Shown: one piece after another, positions 1 to 9,640 of the stretch
Layout: each line of letters opens with the position of its first letter
Position numbering within the stretch: the stretch's first letter is position 1
NCBI GenBank assembly: GCA_944470555.2
Contig: OX104130.1
Span: 64,795,160 to 64,859,159, forward strand
Origin: Heterobilharzia americana
Lineage: Eukaryota > Platyhelminthes > Trematoda > Strigeidida > Schistosomatidae
DNA: 64,000 nt
Direction: 5' to 3'
The notes under the pieces: model-generated
Database searches by the model: none
Seen by the model: only the letters and a program-made list of their open reading frames with translations
Told to the model about the DNA's origin: nothing
Translations under genes and position numbers: made by a program

Positions 1-725
1 TTTAAGTAGACGCGTGACTAAGCCAAAACTTTATGCCAGACGACATGTTTGATCCACACTACCTACAACTGTCTGTCTACTTTGTTCCAAGTACTCTGCA
101 CCCCATGATTTGTTTGACATACGAAAATCATCTCGGACATTGAAAGCATCAGAAACTTCTTACCCATCACATTTACGAGTACTTTTATTCCCAAGTTGAC
201 TAATGAATGATTATTTACTGATTCAAAGGTAGATTACGAGAAAACACAACATCACTCATCAAATAAATGTAAGTTCAGAAACAATACAAGACTATTTTAC
301 TCCACTCTGAGAAACTTAAGCACTGAAGCTTACACCTCAAAGTGTCTGGTATGCTTCTGAATTATTCAGAAATTTAGTGAAGATTTTCTAGCTCCCTTTT
401 AAATTATTGTCCTGGATAACCTTAACGGCCTACTGGATACGTTTAGCTTACCTGAATGGAACTAAGTACAATCAAACTACAAATATCCAAATAATGTTCT
501 AATATGAGCATCGAAACCTCGCCTGGTTAACTAGTTCACTAGTTACTAGCCGGTCCTAAGCCCGGGTAAAGAGGGAAGGTTGGGCATAGGGCTAGCAACC
601 CTACCCCGTAAAACAAATCCAACCGCTAAAGAAACTTCAAAGCACAAACAAAATATAAAAAATGAAAACAAAATTATTCCTTGCTGGAATCGGAGAGGCG
701 AAATGACGCCAGTTGGTGAAAGCCT
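1..725. repeat. Left arm of a near-identical direct duplication
   Basis: Bases 1-725 recur at 2521-3245 with a single mismatch seen by eye (C at 517, A at 3037), so the repeat period is 2520 bp. Bases 1-516 are non-coding flank. From 517 the repeat enters the 5' end of an RTE retrotransposon. After base 725 the copies diverge sharply, because copy 1 lacks a TGCC present in copy 2 and continues into another RTE subfamily. The left limit lies outside the window. Such high identity means a recent duplication, gene conversion, or an assembly error. Confidence 0.95.
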
Positions 726-935
726 TCGGGAAGCCAATTGACCAATGTCTATTCTCCTCTCTCAGTGAAAGCGAAAGTAAGAATGCGGACTTGGAATGTC
801 CGCACAATGTGTGGATTGCAAAAGCGATGAGGAAGAATATCATAGAAGTGCTTGGAATCTGCAAGAGTAGACGGAATGGAAGTGGACTCTGCAAACTCTT
901 AGTTAAAGAGTTAATAATCTTCTCCGATATTTAAA
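516..935 (+). mobile_element. RTE non-LTR retrotransposon, 5' fragment, chimeric A/B
   Basis: This is the 5' end of an RTE-clade element cut off near 931-935. It starts with the element's 5' terminus (CTCGCCTGGTTAACTAG), also seen at 3038 and, antisense, at about 59649. Bases 517-725 are identical to the type A element at 3036. Bases 726-931 instead follow the type B element at 55981-59650, for example the peptide ECPHNVWIAKAMRKNI, which B also encodes. The start of the endonuclease domain is recognisable (EVLGICKSRRNGSG, with the expected catalytic Glu replaced by Lys). The sequence then joins the 3' side of an antisense PLE. It is a pseudogene fragment. Confidence 0.85.
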
Positions 936-2230
936 GCAACTGGTCCCTTTGATAAATTTAAACAGCGTAATGAGAAGACGAAGATTATCTGAAACATGTG
1001 ATGTATTAGCGCTATACATTTCGAACGATCTGATCACACATGGACTTGTCGAACTACTTATATGAAAATTTACGAAAAGGTCAATGAAGTTAACGGGAAA
1101 CATAGGAATAGGAAGGGATAGAAAAAAAAAGGAAAACCTTATTCTTGGTATGAAAATTAAAATCAATACTACCAAGGTAGGTTCAACGTGAGTACAAATT
1201 GTTTTTGTATACATAAAGGGGGTTTAAATTTACGGATGGCAAGAGCTTCAATAAATTTAAGCACTCAGCTCTGACCACTTTTATGTAGTACTTTGAAGGC
1301 TGTTTTCATGTCTATCCTATGGTTAGTTTCTAGTATGTGTTTAGCGATAGACGAAGATGGATGTTTGTCACCTGCACTTATCGGATCTGTTGAGGTCATT
1401 TGTTTTTGTAGCCACTTAGGTACATGTTCAACCTTCCTTAACTGCATATCACGATTACTCCTCCCTATATATGTGTATCCACACATACATGTAAATTGAT
1501 AAAGACAGTAGGATGTGATGTAATCGTTTATATGTTGTTTCGGTTTGTGCTGTAACATGGACTTGGTCTTCTCTACAATGATGACCTTAGCTGCATAATA
1601 CGTTTTACAGATGGCCGATCTAAGTCTTTTCCTCACCACAAAGCTATGTGAATCACCTCTAAATGGTAATGAGATGTAGACATTTTTCTTAGCAACGGAA
1701 CACTGTGTACCTTTCAATGGTACATAACTTTTGCACCGGTCGATAAATCTCAACGGGTATCCATTCTGTATCAGAGTTGTCGTCAGTAAGTTGGTTTCTT
1801 TCTCCCTGGTATCATCGGCGCAGATACGGTTTATCCTGTTGAATAAGCATCTGACTAAACCACGTTTATATTGGACTGGACAATAGCTATGGAAATTAAG
1901 ATATTGCCCTGTCCATGTAGGTTTCTTATAGATCGACCTCCTGATCGAGCCATCTTCCCGTCGACTGAGCAATACGTCTAGGAACGGTAGCTGGTTGTTC
2001 GTCTCTTGTTCACAAGTCAGGCTAATGTGATTCTGAGCAGTGTTCATTTTCTGTAGCAGGCACATTGCATCATCAGGCTTTTCACATATAATGACTATAT
2101 CATCAACATATCTCTTATAAAGTGAAACCCTTCCGATGAGATCGTCAGCCACGATTATCAGACATGATTATCAAAATGTTTGATGACGGACACGCAGAAT
2201 TACTGCCGAAACGTTCAAATGCGCTTAAAG
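936..2230 (-). mobile_element. Penelope-like element, 5'-truncated, antisense
   Basis: This is a PLE on the minus strand, identified by its RT catalytic core followed by a GIY-YIG-type C-terminal domain. The N-terminal half of the RT is missing, so only the part from just before the YVDD box to the 3' UTR remains. About 230 bp of AT-rich sequence (936-1168) between the conceptual stop and the truncated RTE is probably the PLE 3' UTR. Both outer limits are estimates. The element sits inside a duplicated RTE flank, which suggests it inserted into or recombined with the RTE fragment. Confidence 0.8.
1169..2152 (-). pseudogene. PLE reverse transcriptase / GIY-YIG endonuclease, partial
   Basis: The open frame is 295 codons (1265-2152) and is read through from GTG; no convincing ATG is seen. 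Its order is YVDD catalytic box at residues 15-18, LPFLDV at 55-60, the KKPTWTGQYLNF motif around 76-87, and a C-terminal GIY-YIG region with CMCGYTYIGRSNR at about 222-234. In this family the RT copies the RNA and the GIY-YIG nuclease nicks the target. A TGA at 1265-1267 interrupts the reading frame. The same frame continues for 31 codons (KFIEALAIRKFKPPLC and on) to a TAG at 1169-1171, and that extension is also conserved in the PLE tail at 20.6 kb. So the 1265 stop is premature. The RT palm and fingers upstream of YVDD are absent, so this is not an active gene. Confidence 0.85.
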
Positions 2231-2235
2231 TCGAC
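2170..2235 (+). other. Hammerhead-like motif beside the PLE
   Basis: On the plus strand TTGATGA is followed about 20 bases later by CCGAAACG, with a GCAG/CTGC stem between them. That resembles a hammerhead core (CUGANGA ... GAAA) with C3 changed to U. PLEs of several animals are known to carry hammerhead motifs in their terminal repeats. Here the motif is antisense to the adjacent PLE reading frame and the first base pair of stem II is not satisfied, so this is a weak call. Confidence 0.25.
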
Positions 2236-2520
2236 AAGTTTGAGACTAAAAATAAACAAATTCCTTAGTTATTTGCCTCTAGAAGTTTTTCTTTTTGATG
2301 TCAGTTTGTAGGGACCACTCTGATGACAGATATTTAAGTTAGATTAGCTTTTACAAAATACCTTGTTCCCGAAATATTTCACCTTCTTTATGGTCTTCGC
2401 GTGTATTTCCATGATTTCTCTGAACAAAGGGCAAAAATTATCAAATATTCGAATTGGTGAAGAATGCAAACGCAGAATTACACGGTAGGCAGAAGTCGGT
2501 CTATTTATTTTTCACCTGTC

Positions 2521-3245
2521 TTTAAGTAGACGCGTGACTAAGCCAAAACTTTATGCCAGACGACATGTTTGATCCACACTACCTACAACTGTCTGTCTAC
2601 TTTGTTCCAAGTACTCTGCACCCCATGATTTGTTTGACATACGAAAATCATCTCGGACATTGAAAGCATCAGAAACTTCTTACCCATCACATTTACGAGT
2701 ACTTTTATTCCCAAGTTGACTAATGAATGATTATTTACTGATTCAAAGGTAGATTACGAGAAAACACAACATCACTCATCAAATAAATGTAAGTTCAGAA
2801 ACAATACAAGACTATTTTACTCCACTCTGAGAAACTTAAGCACTGAAGCTTACACCTCAAAGTGTCTGGTATGCTTCTGAATTATTCAGAAATTTAGTGA
2901 AGATTTTCTAGCTCCCTTTTAAATTATTGTCCTGGATAACCTTAACGGCCTACTGGATACGTTTAGCTTACCTGAATGGAACTAAGTACAATCAAACTAC
3001 AAATATCCAAATAATGTTCTAATATGAGCATCGAAAACTCGCCTGGTTAACTAGTTCACTAGTTACTAGCCGGTCCTAAGCCCGGGTAAAGAGGGAAGGT
3101 TGGGCATAGGGCTAGCAACCCTACCCCGTAAAACAAATCCAACCGCTAAAGAAACTTCAAAGCACAAACAAAATATAAAAAATGAAAACAAAATTATTCC
3201 TTGCTGGAATCGGAGAGGCGAAATGACGCCAGTTGGTGAAAGCCT
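2521..3245. repeat. Right arm of the direct duplication
   Basis: Second copy of bases 1-725. Here the RTE sequence entered at 3036 continues as a complete type A element. The flank includes the left target-site duplication AGCATCGAA (3027-3035) of that element, and the same nine bases also sit at 507-515 in the left arm. The simplest reading is that the flank was duplicated after an RTE had already inserted. Confidence 0.95.
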
Positions 3246-3287
3246 GCCTTCGGGAAGCCAATTGGCCTATGTGTCTTCTCTCTCTCG

Positions 3288-4060
3288 ATGAAAGAGAAAG
3301 TAAACGTGGGAACATGGAATGTCCGTACGATGTTTGAACCCAGTAAGGCAGCCCAGATTGCAAAGGAGATGAGAAGGTATCACATCGAAGTGCTTGGGAT
3401 TTGCGAAAGCAGATGGAATGGGAGTGGACTCTCCAAACTGTCAACTGGAGAATCAATAATCTACTCCGGTCACCCAGACGACAACCACGAGCACACTGAG
3501 GGAGTGGCTATCATGATGTCCTCAAGAGCATCGAAGGCTCTCATGCAGTGGGAACCAATCTCCTCCAGGATCATGACAGCAAGATTCAACTCAAAAGGAA
3601 GAAAGATCACAATCATCCAATGTTATGCACCTACAAATAATGCAGAGCAAGAGAAAAAGGAGGATTTCTACAGACAACTTCAATCAACACTGGACAAGAC
3701 GTCAGTTGGCGATATCAAAATTCTAATGGGTGGGGTGACATGAATGCCAAACTGGGAGGGGACAACACGGGAAGAGAACTAACTATGGGTAGAGAGGCGC
3801 TAGGTGAAATGAATGAGAATGGAGAATTGTTTGCAGAATTCTGTGCATTCAACGATTTGGTGATTGGAGGCAGTGTGTTCAGGCACAAGGATATCCACAA
3901 AGCGACATGGATTTCACCAGAGGGATACACTAAAAATCAAATCGACTTTATCTCAATCTCAAGAAAATGGAGACGCAGTCTACTTGACACAAGGTGAAGA
4001 AGAGGAGCAGATGTAGGTTCAGACCACTCACACCACTATCTAGTGCAAGGAACCTTCCAA
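3288..4060 (+). pseudogene. RTE AP endonuclease domain, frameshifted
   Basis: This is the apurinic/apyrimidinic-like endonuclease that nicks target DNA to prime reverse transcription. From ATG 3288 it reads MKEKVNVGTWNVRTM (metal-binding Asn), then LGICESRW with the catalytic Glu, then IIQCYAPTNNAEQ. The frame breaks near 3730, where two extra bases disrupt the expected GDMNAKLGG motif, and it resumes at 3740. A TGA at 3995-3997 follows, and the last catalytic motif GSDH is encoded at 4016-4027. All hallmark residues survive across the two frames, so the decay is recent. ATG 3288 is chosen because endonuclease homology begins a few codons later. Confidence 0.88.
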
Positions 4061-4532
4061 ATCAAGTTAAAAGCCTTCAAGGAAGCTGGTGATAGACCTC
4101 AATCCAAGTACAACACTCGGAAACTGAAGGATGAAACTACAAAGGAGATCTTCACGTCAGTCAGCCATCAAGACAAAACGGGAGACATCGAGGAACATCC
4201 CTGAAGAAACCTGTGTGGAAGAACACTGGAAGTCTTTGAAAGCTATGTGGAAAGAAACCTGCACAGCCGTATTAGGAAGGAAGAAGAAAGAAGACGAGGT
4301 AGGAATGGATCTCGACGGATACCTGGAAGCTGATAGAGCAGGGAGAGGAGGATGGTGAAGCAGAAGATAAACCAGTGCAAGGATGCTCAACGACAAGAGG
4401 AACTGAGCACAATGTATAAAACACTGGACAAAGAAGTGAATAAGAGTGCACGCAAAGACAAAAGACGCTTCTACGAAACACTGGCAAGTGAAGCAGAACA
4501 GTCTGTAGGCGGTTAAGAGAGACCTGACAACA

Positions 4533-6305
4533 TTGTATCAAATAACTAGGTTGCTATCAGAGAAGAGATCAACACAGATGAAACCAATAAAAGATGATGA
4601 CGGAAATTTAATTACAAAAGAAGAGAAACAGAGGAAACGATGGGCCGACCACTTCAAGAAGCTCTTGAATCGACCACCACCACCACCTGCACTTCGTCCA
4701 GAAATACCACCTGCAGCCGCTGAATTACAAGTGAACATAAATCCTCCAACGAAAATGGAAGTCCTGAACGCCATAAAGCTACTGAAATGCAGGAAAGCAG
4801 CAGGACCAGATGGAATACCGCCAGAAGCACTTAGAACAGATGCAGAGACAACAGCGGACATGCTCACACCACACCAGTATTGCAGAAGGTGTGGAAGGAA
4901 GAGAAGGTACCTGCCCATTGATTGGAAGAAGGGCTACCTTGTCAAACTGCCGAAGAAAGGAGACCTCAGTGCTTGCAAGAACTGGTGCGGAATCACTCTC
5001 CTGTCCACCCACAGCAAGTAAAATATTAAGCTGCATCATCCTGGAGAGGCTTAAAGATGCACTGGATTCAAAACTGCGACCGGAACAGGCAGGCTGAATT
5101 CAGGAAGTACAAATCATGTGCAGACCAAATTGTAACGCTGCACCACGCATCATCATAGAACAGAGCATAGAATGGCAATCAGCTCTCTACCTCAACTTCA
5201 TCGACTTTGAGAAGGCCTTTGACAGCGTCGACCGAGAAGTTATTTGGAAACTGCTTCACTACTACGGAGTACCGCAAACCTTTATCCGCCTCATTCAACA
5301 ATTATATGAAGATGCCACATGCCAAGTAATTCACAGTGGGAAGCTCAGTGATGCCTTTAAAGCGAAGTGAAGACAGGAGTGAAACAAGGTTGCCTACTAT
5401 CCCCCATGATATTCCTGATTGTGGTGGACTGGATCATGCAGCAAACAGTGGGGAGCGAGAAGAGGGGGATACGCTGGACGACGGAAAAGAACCTAGAAGA
5501 CTTGGATTTCGCCGATGACTTATGCCTAGTGTCACATAAACTTGAAGATCTGCAGGCAAAAACTAACAAGTTGATAGAAGAGGCAGCGAAGACGGGACTT
5601 CAAGTGAATATAGAGAAGACAGAAGTGATGAAGATACCGCACCACCACCATCAACAACAACGGCAAACTCCAGTCACCATCAACGGGAGAAACTTAAAGG
5701 AAGTAACCACCTTCACTTATCTAGGAAGCACTGTTTCAACTACAGGCGGGACGGACGAGGACGTCAAAGTCAGAATCGGAAAAGCAAGACAGGCGTTCAT
5801 TAGCCTGAAACCAGTGTGGAGATCTTCTGCACTCAGCATGCGGAACAAGATACGGATTTTCAACACCAACGTCAAGTCAGTGCTCCTGTATGGTTCAGAG
5901 ACTTGGCGCGTCACGAAAGGCATTTCCAATAAACTACAGACATTCATCAACAACTGTTTACGCTCGCTACTGAAGATCAGATGGCCAGAAAGAATAAGCA
6001 ACAAGGAGCTATGGAAACGAACCAACCAAGAAGCTATCATCCATCAAATATGCAGGAGAAAGTGGAGATGGATTGGCCATGCACTGAGAAGGCCGACTGA
6101 GGACATCACGCGTCAGGCCCTCGAGTGGAATCCCGATGGGAAGCGACGAGTTGGACGTCCGAGGGTGACATGGAGGAGATCGTGCGAGGAGGAAATGAGA
6201 GGTTGTGGGCTGTCGTGGGACCAGGTTCAAAAGATCTCAGAGAACAGAGTTAACTGGAGACGTGCTACTGAAGCCCTATGTTCCACTAGGAACCCAAGGG
6301 ACTAA
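4533..6305 (+). pseudogene. RTE reverse transcriptase, frameshifted
   Basis: This is RNA-directed DNA polymerase of the RTE clade. Successive frames give KAAGPDGIPPEAL (about 4795), DWKKGYLVKLPKKGD (about 4920), then in another frame LNFIDFEKAFDSVDRE (motif A, about 5190-5245), then from 5367 KTGVKQGCLLSPM (motif B), and the catalytic FADD box at 5508-5519. The C-terminal stretch RRKWRWIGHALRRP ... NWRRATEALCSTRNPRD ends with the stop at 6303-6305, right against the AAT tail. Breaks lie near 5020 (stop), about 5095-5115 and about 5360. The last segment, 312 codons (5367-6305), is uninterrupted. A run of His codons at about 5640 marks a microsatellite that expands in related copies. Confidence 0.9.
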
Positions 6306-6319
6306 TAATAATAATAATC
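6302..6319 (+). repeat. AAT microsatellite tail of the RTE copy
   Basis: Short (TAA)n run immediately after the element's stop codon and before the right target-site duplication. RTE elements typically end in short tandem repeats instead of poly(A), which supports the 3' boundary. Confidence 0.85.
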
Positions 6320-6329
6320 AGCATCGAAT

Positions 6330-7655
6330 TCATCTAATTTGTGTCATAATTGCTTAGTCCTGAAACTAATCTCAGTATGTCAAAAATAGCAGTCTTATTT
6401 TCGTTTTACACGATTCTCAAAAGAAGAATTAGTTTCAATAATTTTCTGTGTAGTGGAAGAAGGCTGAAGTATAGCTGTTCGTTTTTGATTCGTATTGCGA
6501 TGATCAAGATTATTTAATCTCTAGGGGGGGGGGGCGCAAAAGTGAAGCCTTTTTCATTTATGCAGTTCTCATTCTTTGATCTTGTGGTTGGAATAGAGGG
6601 CAAACAAAAGCAGCAAAATATTCGAACTCTTTGAAGGAAGAAAAAAACAAATACATGCATATCATCTTTACCTTTCCTCCTCACTTGGACTCGATACTCA
6701 CTTTCAAAGGCACTTCCTTTGTGTCCAGGCTTAATGGGTTTCAGACAAAGGGTGGAGCATTCTGTATGCATATAAGACTATCAAGATATACGTACATAAG
6801 TATACAAGAAATTGTTGGATATCATATCTATTTGGAAATATTATCTATAGATAAAAAGATACTCAGTTAATCTTGATAATTGCAGTAATGTTTACATTTG
6901 AAAGATTTGTTCCTTCATAAAAAAATACAGATTTTCTCTACGCATAGGAGCAAAACAGGCTGGCTATAATATAAACAAGCCTGTGAGGACGCATACATGA
7001 ATGCATACACAAAGAGGCATAAACAGACAGACATTCACAAGGTATTCCGTTTTGAATGTCATCCTGATGTTACTTTTTTCCCAGTCGTTATTGACTGATA
7101 AGGAGGAAGTTTGTTAGGAGAATAAAAAGACATATTGCCTTATATAAACAAATCCTTGAACATAATTCACATTATCATTAAATTGACTAAACGAAAGAAG
7201 GACAATAATGTTGACTACAGTTTATACAATGTAGGGTAATTTTTTGGTTTCGTTCGACATAAGTAGCTATGGATGAATGGTATTAAAAAATTTAATACAA
7301 ATACTCCTTCTGGCGTACGTTGGAGATTAACAGCGTCAACGATTTAGAAGTGGAAAATTGAATAACATAATGCCAGTGACTAAAATTTTACGCAAGTTTT
7401 ATTATTTGAAATAAATTCGACCCTAACTGGATAAAAATTAGAAACCTAGAAATAATTTACTCTGTTTATTGGGGTACAGATTCTTATACTTCACACTGAA
7501 CTAAACGGAATTTCAGTTTCTAATTTAATAGCATCGTAAATACATGTCAAGAAATGCGTCATTCTCTTAGATATCTTTTCAGACTCTGTTAGAAGGCCTC
7601 AAATTTGCATAAAACACTGTTTATGAATCTAAATATTTTAAAATTTTCATTCTCG
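6330..7655. other. AT-rich spacer, no gene recognised
   Basis: No frame longer than about 85 codons and no recognisable domain. It contains a run of 11 G at 6524-6534, notable in such AT-rich DNA. Confidence 0.6.
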
Positions 7656-7925
7656 CGCCATTTTTACAGCATGGTAATTAGTTAATCACTCCCATTTTCA
7701 AGGTAACTGGTGATTGGTTACCACTTACTTTTACTATGCTAATATTTAAAATCTGGACAACGTCATATGTCATGTATATATAGGGAAGTGTTTTTAGCTT
7801 AGCTGACTGTTCTTCTAAGAGGAATAAACTCTTTCATCCAGCTCAGTCTTCTCTATCTGGACCGGGTTGAAGTCAGTAGATCTTGCTTACTAAATCAGGT
7901 GTCGGTCAGAAATATTGGAAATTCC
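7656..7925 (+). repeat. Possible solo LTR
   Basis: This block has the internal order expected of an LTR: an ATTGG (inverted CCAAT) at about 7715, a TATATAG box near 7776, a less AT-rich leader, AATAAA in AGGAATAAACTC near 7821, and a following GGTGTCGGTC-like stretch that could be a primer-binding site. No gag-pol sequence and no second copy are seen in the window. Ends are not defined. A host promoter is an alternative. Confidence 0.35.
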
Positions 7926-8350
7926 TTAAAACTTTTAGCTTAAAATAACTATATGTTAAAGGAGGGGAATCTGTCCGCTAAATATATGGCCTACCTAGTT
8001 AACACAGACGAAGCAATATTTTAAATTAAAACATCTTTCTGAGGTTGACGGATTTTATTCATAATATCAGGAAGAAAACTTTGAAGTTCACAGTTTCAGT
8101 GCACTCTGTTTAATGTGCGACATACCACTAAAGGTTGGATGATATCATAATGGCTTTGACAAAAATAGGTGATTTATCGAGGATCAGTTAATCGAAATGT
8201 ATTATGTTGCGCACCTCATCTTATTGTAAACTTGAAAACAAACACAGCAAAAAGATATAGGTTGACTTGTTTTTATTGTTAGACTATAAGATAGAAGTGT
8301 TCGCTAAATAAGTTTATGGTATGTCGAACAGAATTGTTAGATATTATACC
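7926..8350. other. Spacer, nothing recognised
   Basis: AT-rich non-coding sequence without recognisable domains or repeats. Confidence 0.5.
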
Positions 8351-8351
8351 G

Positions 8352-8403
8352 ACCAGTTCGACATAGGATGAAACACTCATCCTGGATTCCTCTGCTAGCC
8401 ACA
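8352..8403 (+). mobile_element. Sm-alpha-like SINE, 3' fragment with hammerhead remnant
   Basis: The sequence CCAG, a shortened core, GGATGAAAC and CATCCTGGATTCC followed by CTGCTAGCCAC matches the 3' half of the ribozyme-bearing SINE seen complete at 42.1 kb. The CUGANGA half of the core is lost through an internal deletion. The GAAAC half and the stem I strand CTGGAT are retained. Confidence 0.7.
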
Positions 8404-9640
8404 ACCGAATAAATTACGATTAATATTTGTGTTAAAAAGAGTGAAAAAAGTCTTAAACTTACAAGATTTCATGGCGGTTTACCAATAGTCTTCTAAACAA
8501 TTCTATTCAAACGTACATTTTTTGAATATCATTGAAGTTTGTAGCTAGTCCTTTTAAAAGTGTTCGGAAAGACTACAGAGTAATCAACAGAGAGAGCCAT
8601 TAGGTAATTTCTCAACTATATTCTTAAGTCATTGGGTGATATTTCGATATCTTGCCGGTCAAAATTAGCTGTAAATACAAATTTAGGCTACTTCTGAGGC
8701 AACGGTTTTCTTCAATAAACTAGGAGGAAAGTAGTTTGTAAATGGATACTTCAATGACTAGTGGTTATTAGTTGTAAGGAAGTTTCTAGTTTGGTGTTCT
8801 TTTTCATGAACTGCCATCCACTGAATCACTTTATTCAAGATAAAAGTGCTTAACGGTATGTGAGACTAGTTTTATTAGAATTTTTTCGACCTTTAGTGAG
8901 ATTCTCTGAGTGACAGTCTTTTACTTACACACTCAAGAGTTAAGTGAATACGGAAACTTATACAAGGTGATTAGATTAGTACACTTAAATTGGAGATTAG
9001 TAACGCAATTTTACTGAAAATGGGCTTAGTTAAACTACTGAAAATTTAAATTAAATTTACGGTCCAGTGTATGAAAAAGTCTTTAATTCAACTGAACGCT
9101 TAACTGTCAGTAATTAAATTCTCTGGATTTGTATTTGTCTACACTAGTCCATAGTCTTCGAATGTAATCTTACTGTAAGCGATGAAATTATTATCGCATA
9201 AAACGCTTTAAAGAGGAACATTTTTAACTGTATAAGACTATCTCTAAGTAGTGATGGGGATGTTATGAGAATCATAAAATAGAATAACGATGTACAAATT
9301 TAAGGGATAGGATAAAAAGCATTCGCTTTCGGGTTACAGATTTGGCGGTTTACCTGATACAAATACCGGTTTGTATCCTGGTGCAGTCCAGGTTTTCATT
9401 TCAACCCCAATCAATGCTTCTTTAAACCTTCTAAGATTTCTTGAGAAATATATGCATCCAGTCTTAATAACATAAACGAGTTTGATTTGAAAGTATTATC
9501 CTTAGGTTGTAAGTTTCACGTTCTGAATGCATTTATTATTGGGGTGGATACCAAAATGCAGTTTGAGTATTTATATCACTAGCCTTTTGATTTCATATGT
9601 GTAGAAGAGGATAAAAGAAGTTGGTTTATATCCAGATCGG
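8404..9640. other. Spacer, nothing firm
   Basis: AT-rich non-coding sequence. A weak tRNA box-B-like sequence (GGTTTGTATCCTGG, about 9371) lies in it but cannot be folded into a tRNA. Confidence 0.45.

Larger units (their letters stand above)
3027..6328 (+). mobile_element. RTE-clade non-LTR retrotransposon, full length (type A)
   Basis: The element spans about 3036-6319 (3.28 kb) between direct repeats AGCATCGAA at 3027-3035 and 6320-6328, a 9-bp target-site duplication. It has the RTE plan: a short 5' leader, an AP-like endonuclease (about 3288-4060), RT (about 4533-5700), a C-terminal domain ending at 6305, and a 3' tail of short TAA/AAT repeats with no poly(A). Several frameshifts and stops break the reading frame, so this copy cannot move by itself. 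The clade assignment rests on the endonuclease motifs, the FADD RT box and the tail. In schistosomes such elements are described as SR2/SjR2-like; which one this is cannot be settled here. Confidence 0.92.

Noticed and set aside
6524..6534. Run of 11 G
   Set aside because: A single homopolymer; insufficient G-tracts nearby for a quadruplex, and possibly a sequencing or slippage feature.
9340..9420. tRNA-like B box GGTTTGTATCCTGG
   Set aside because: No acceptor, D arm or anticodon arm can be folded around it.
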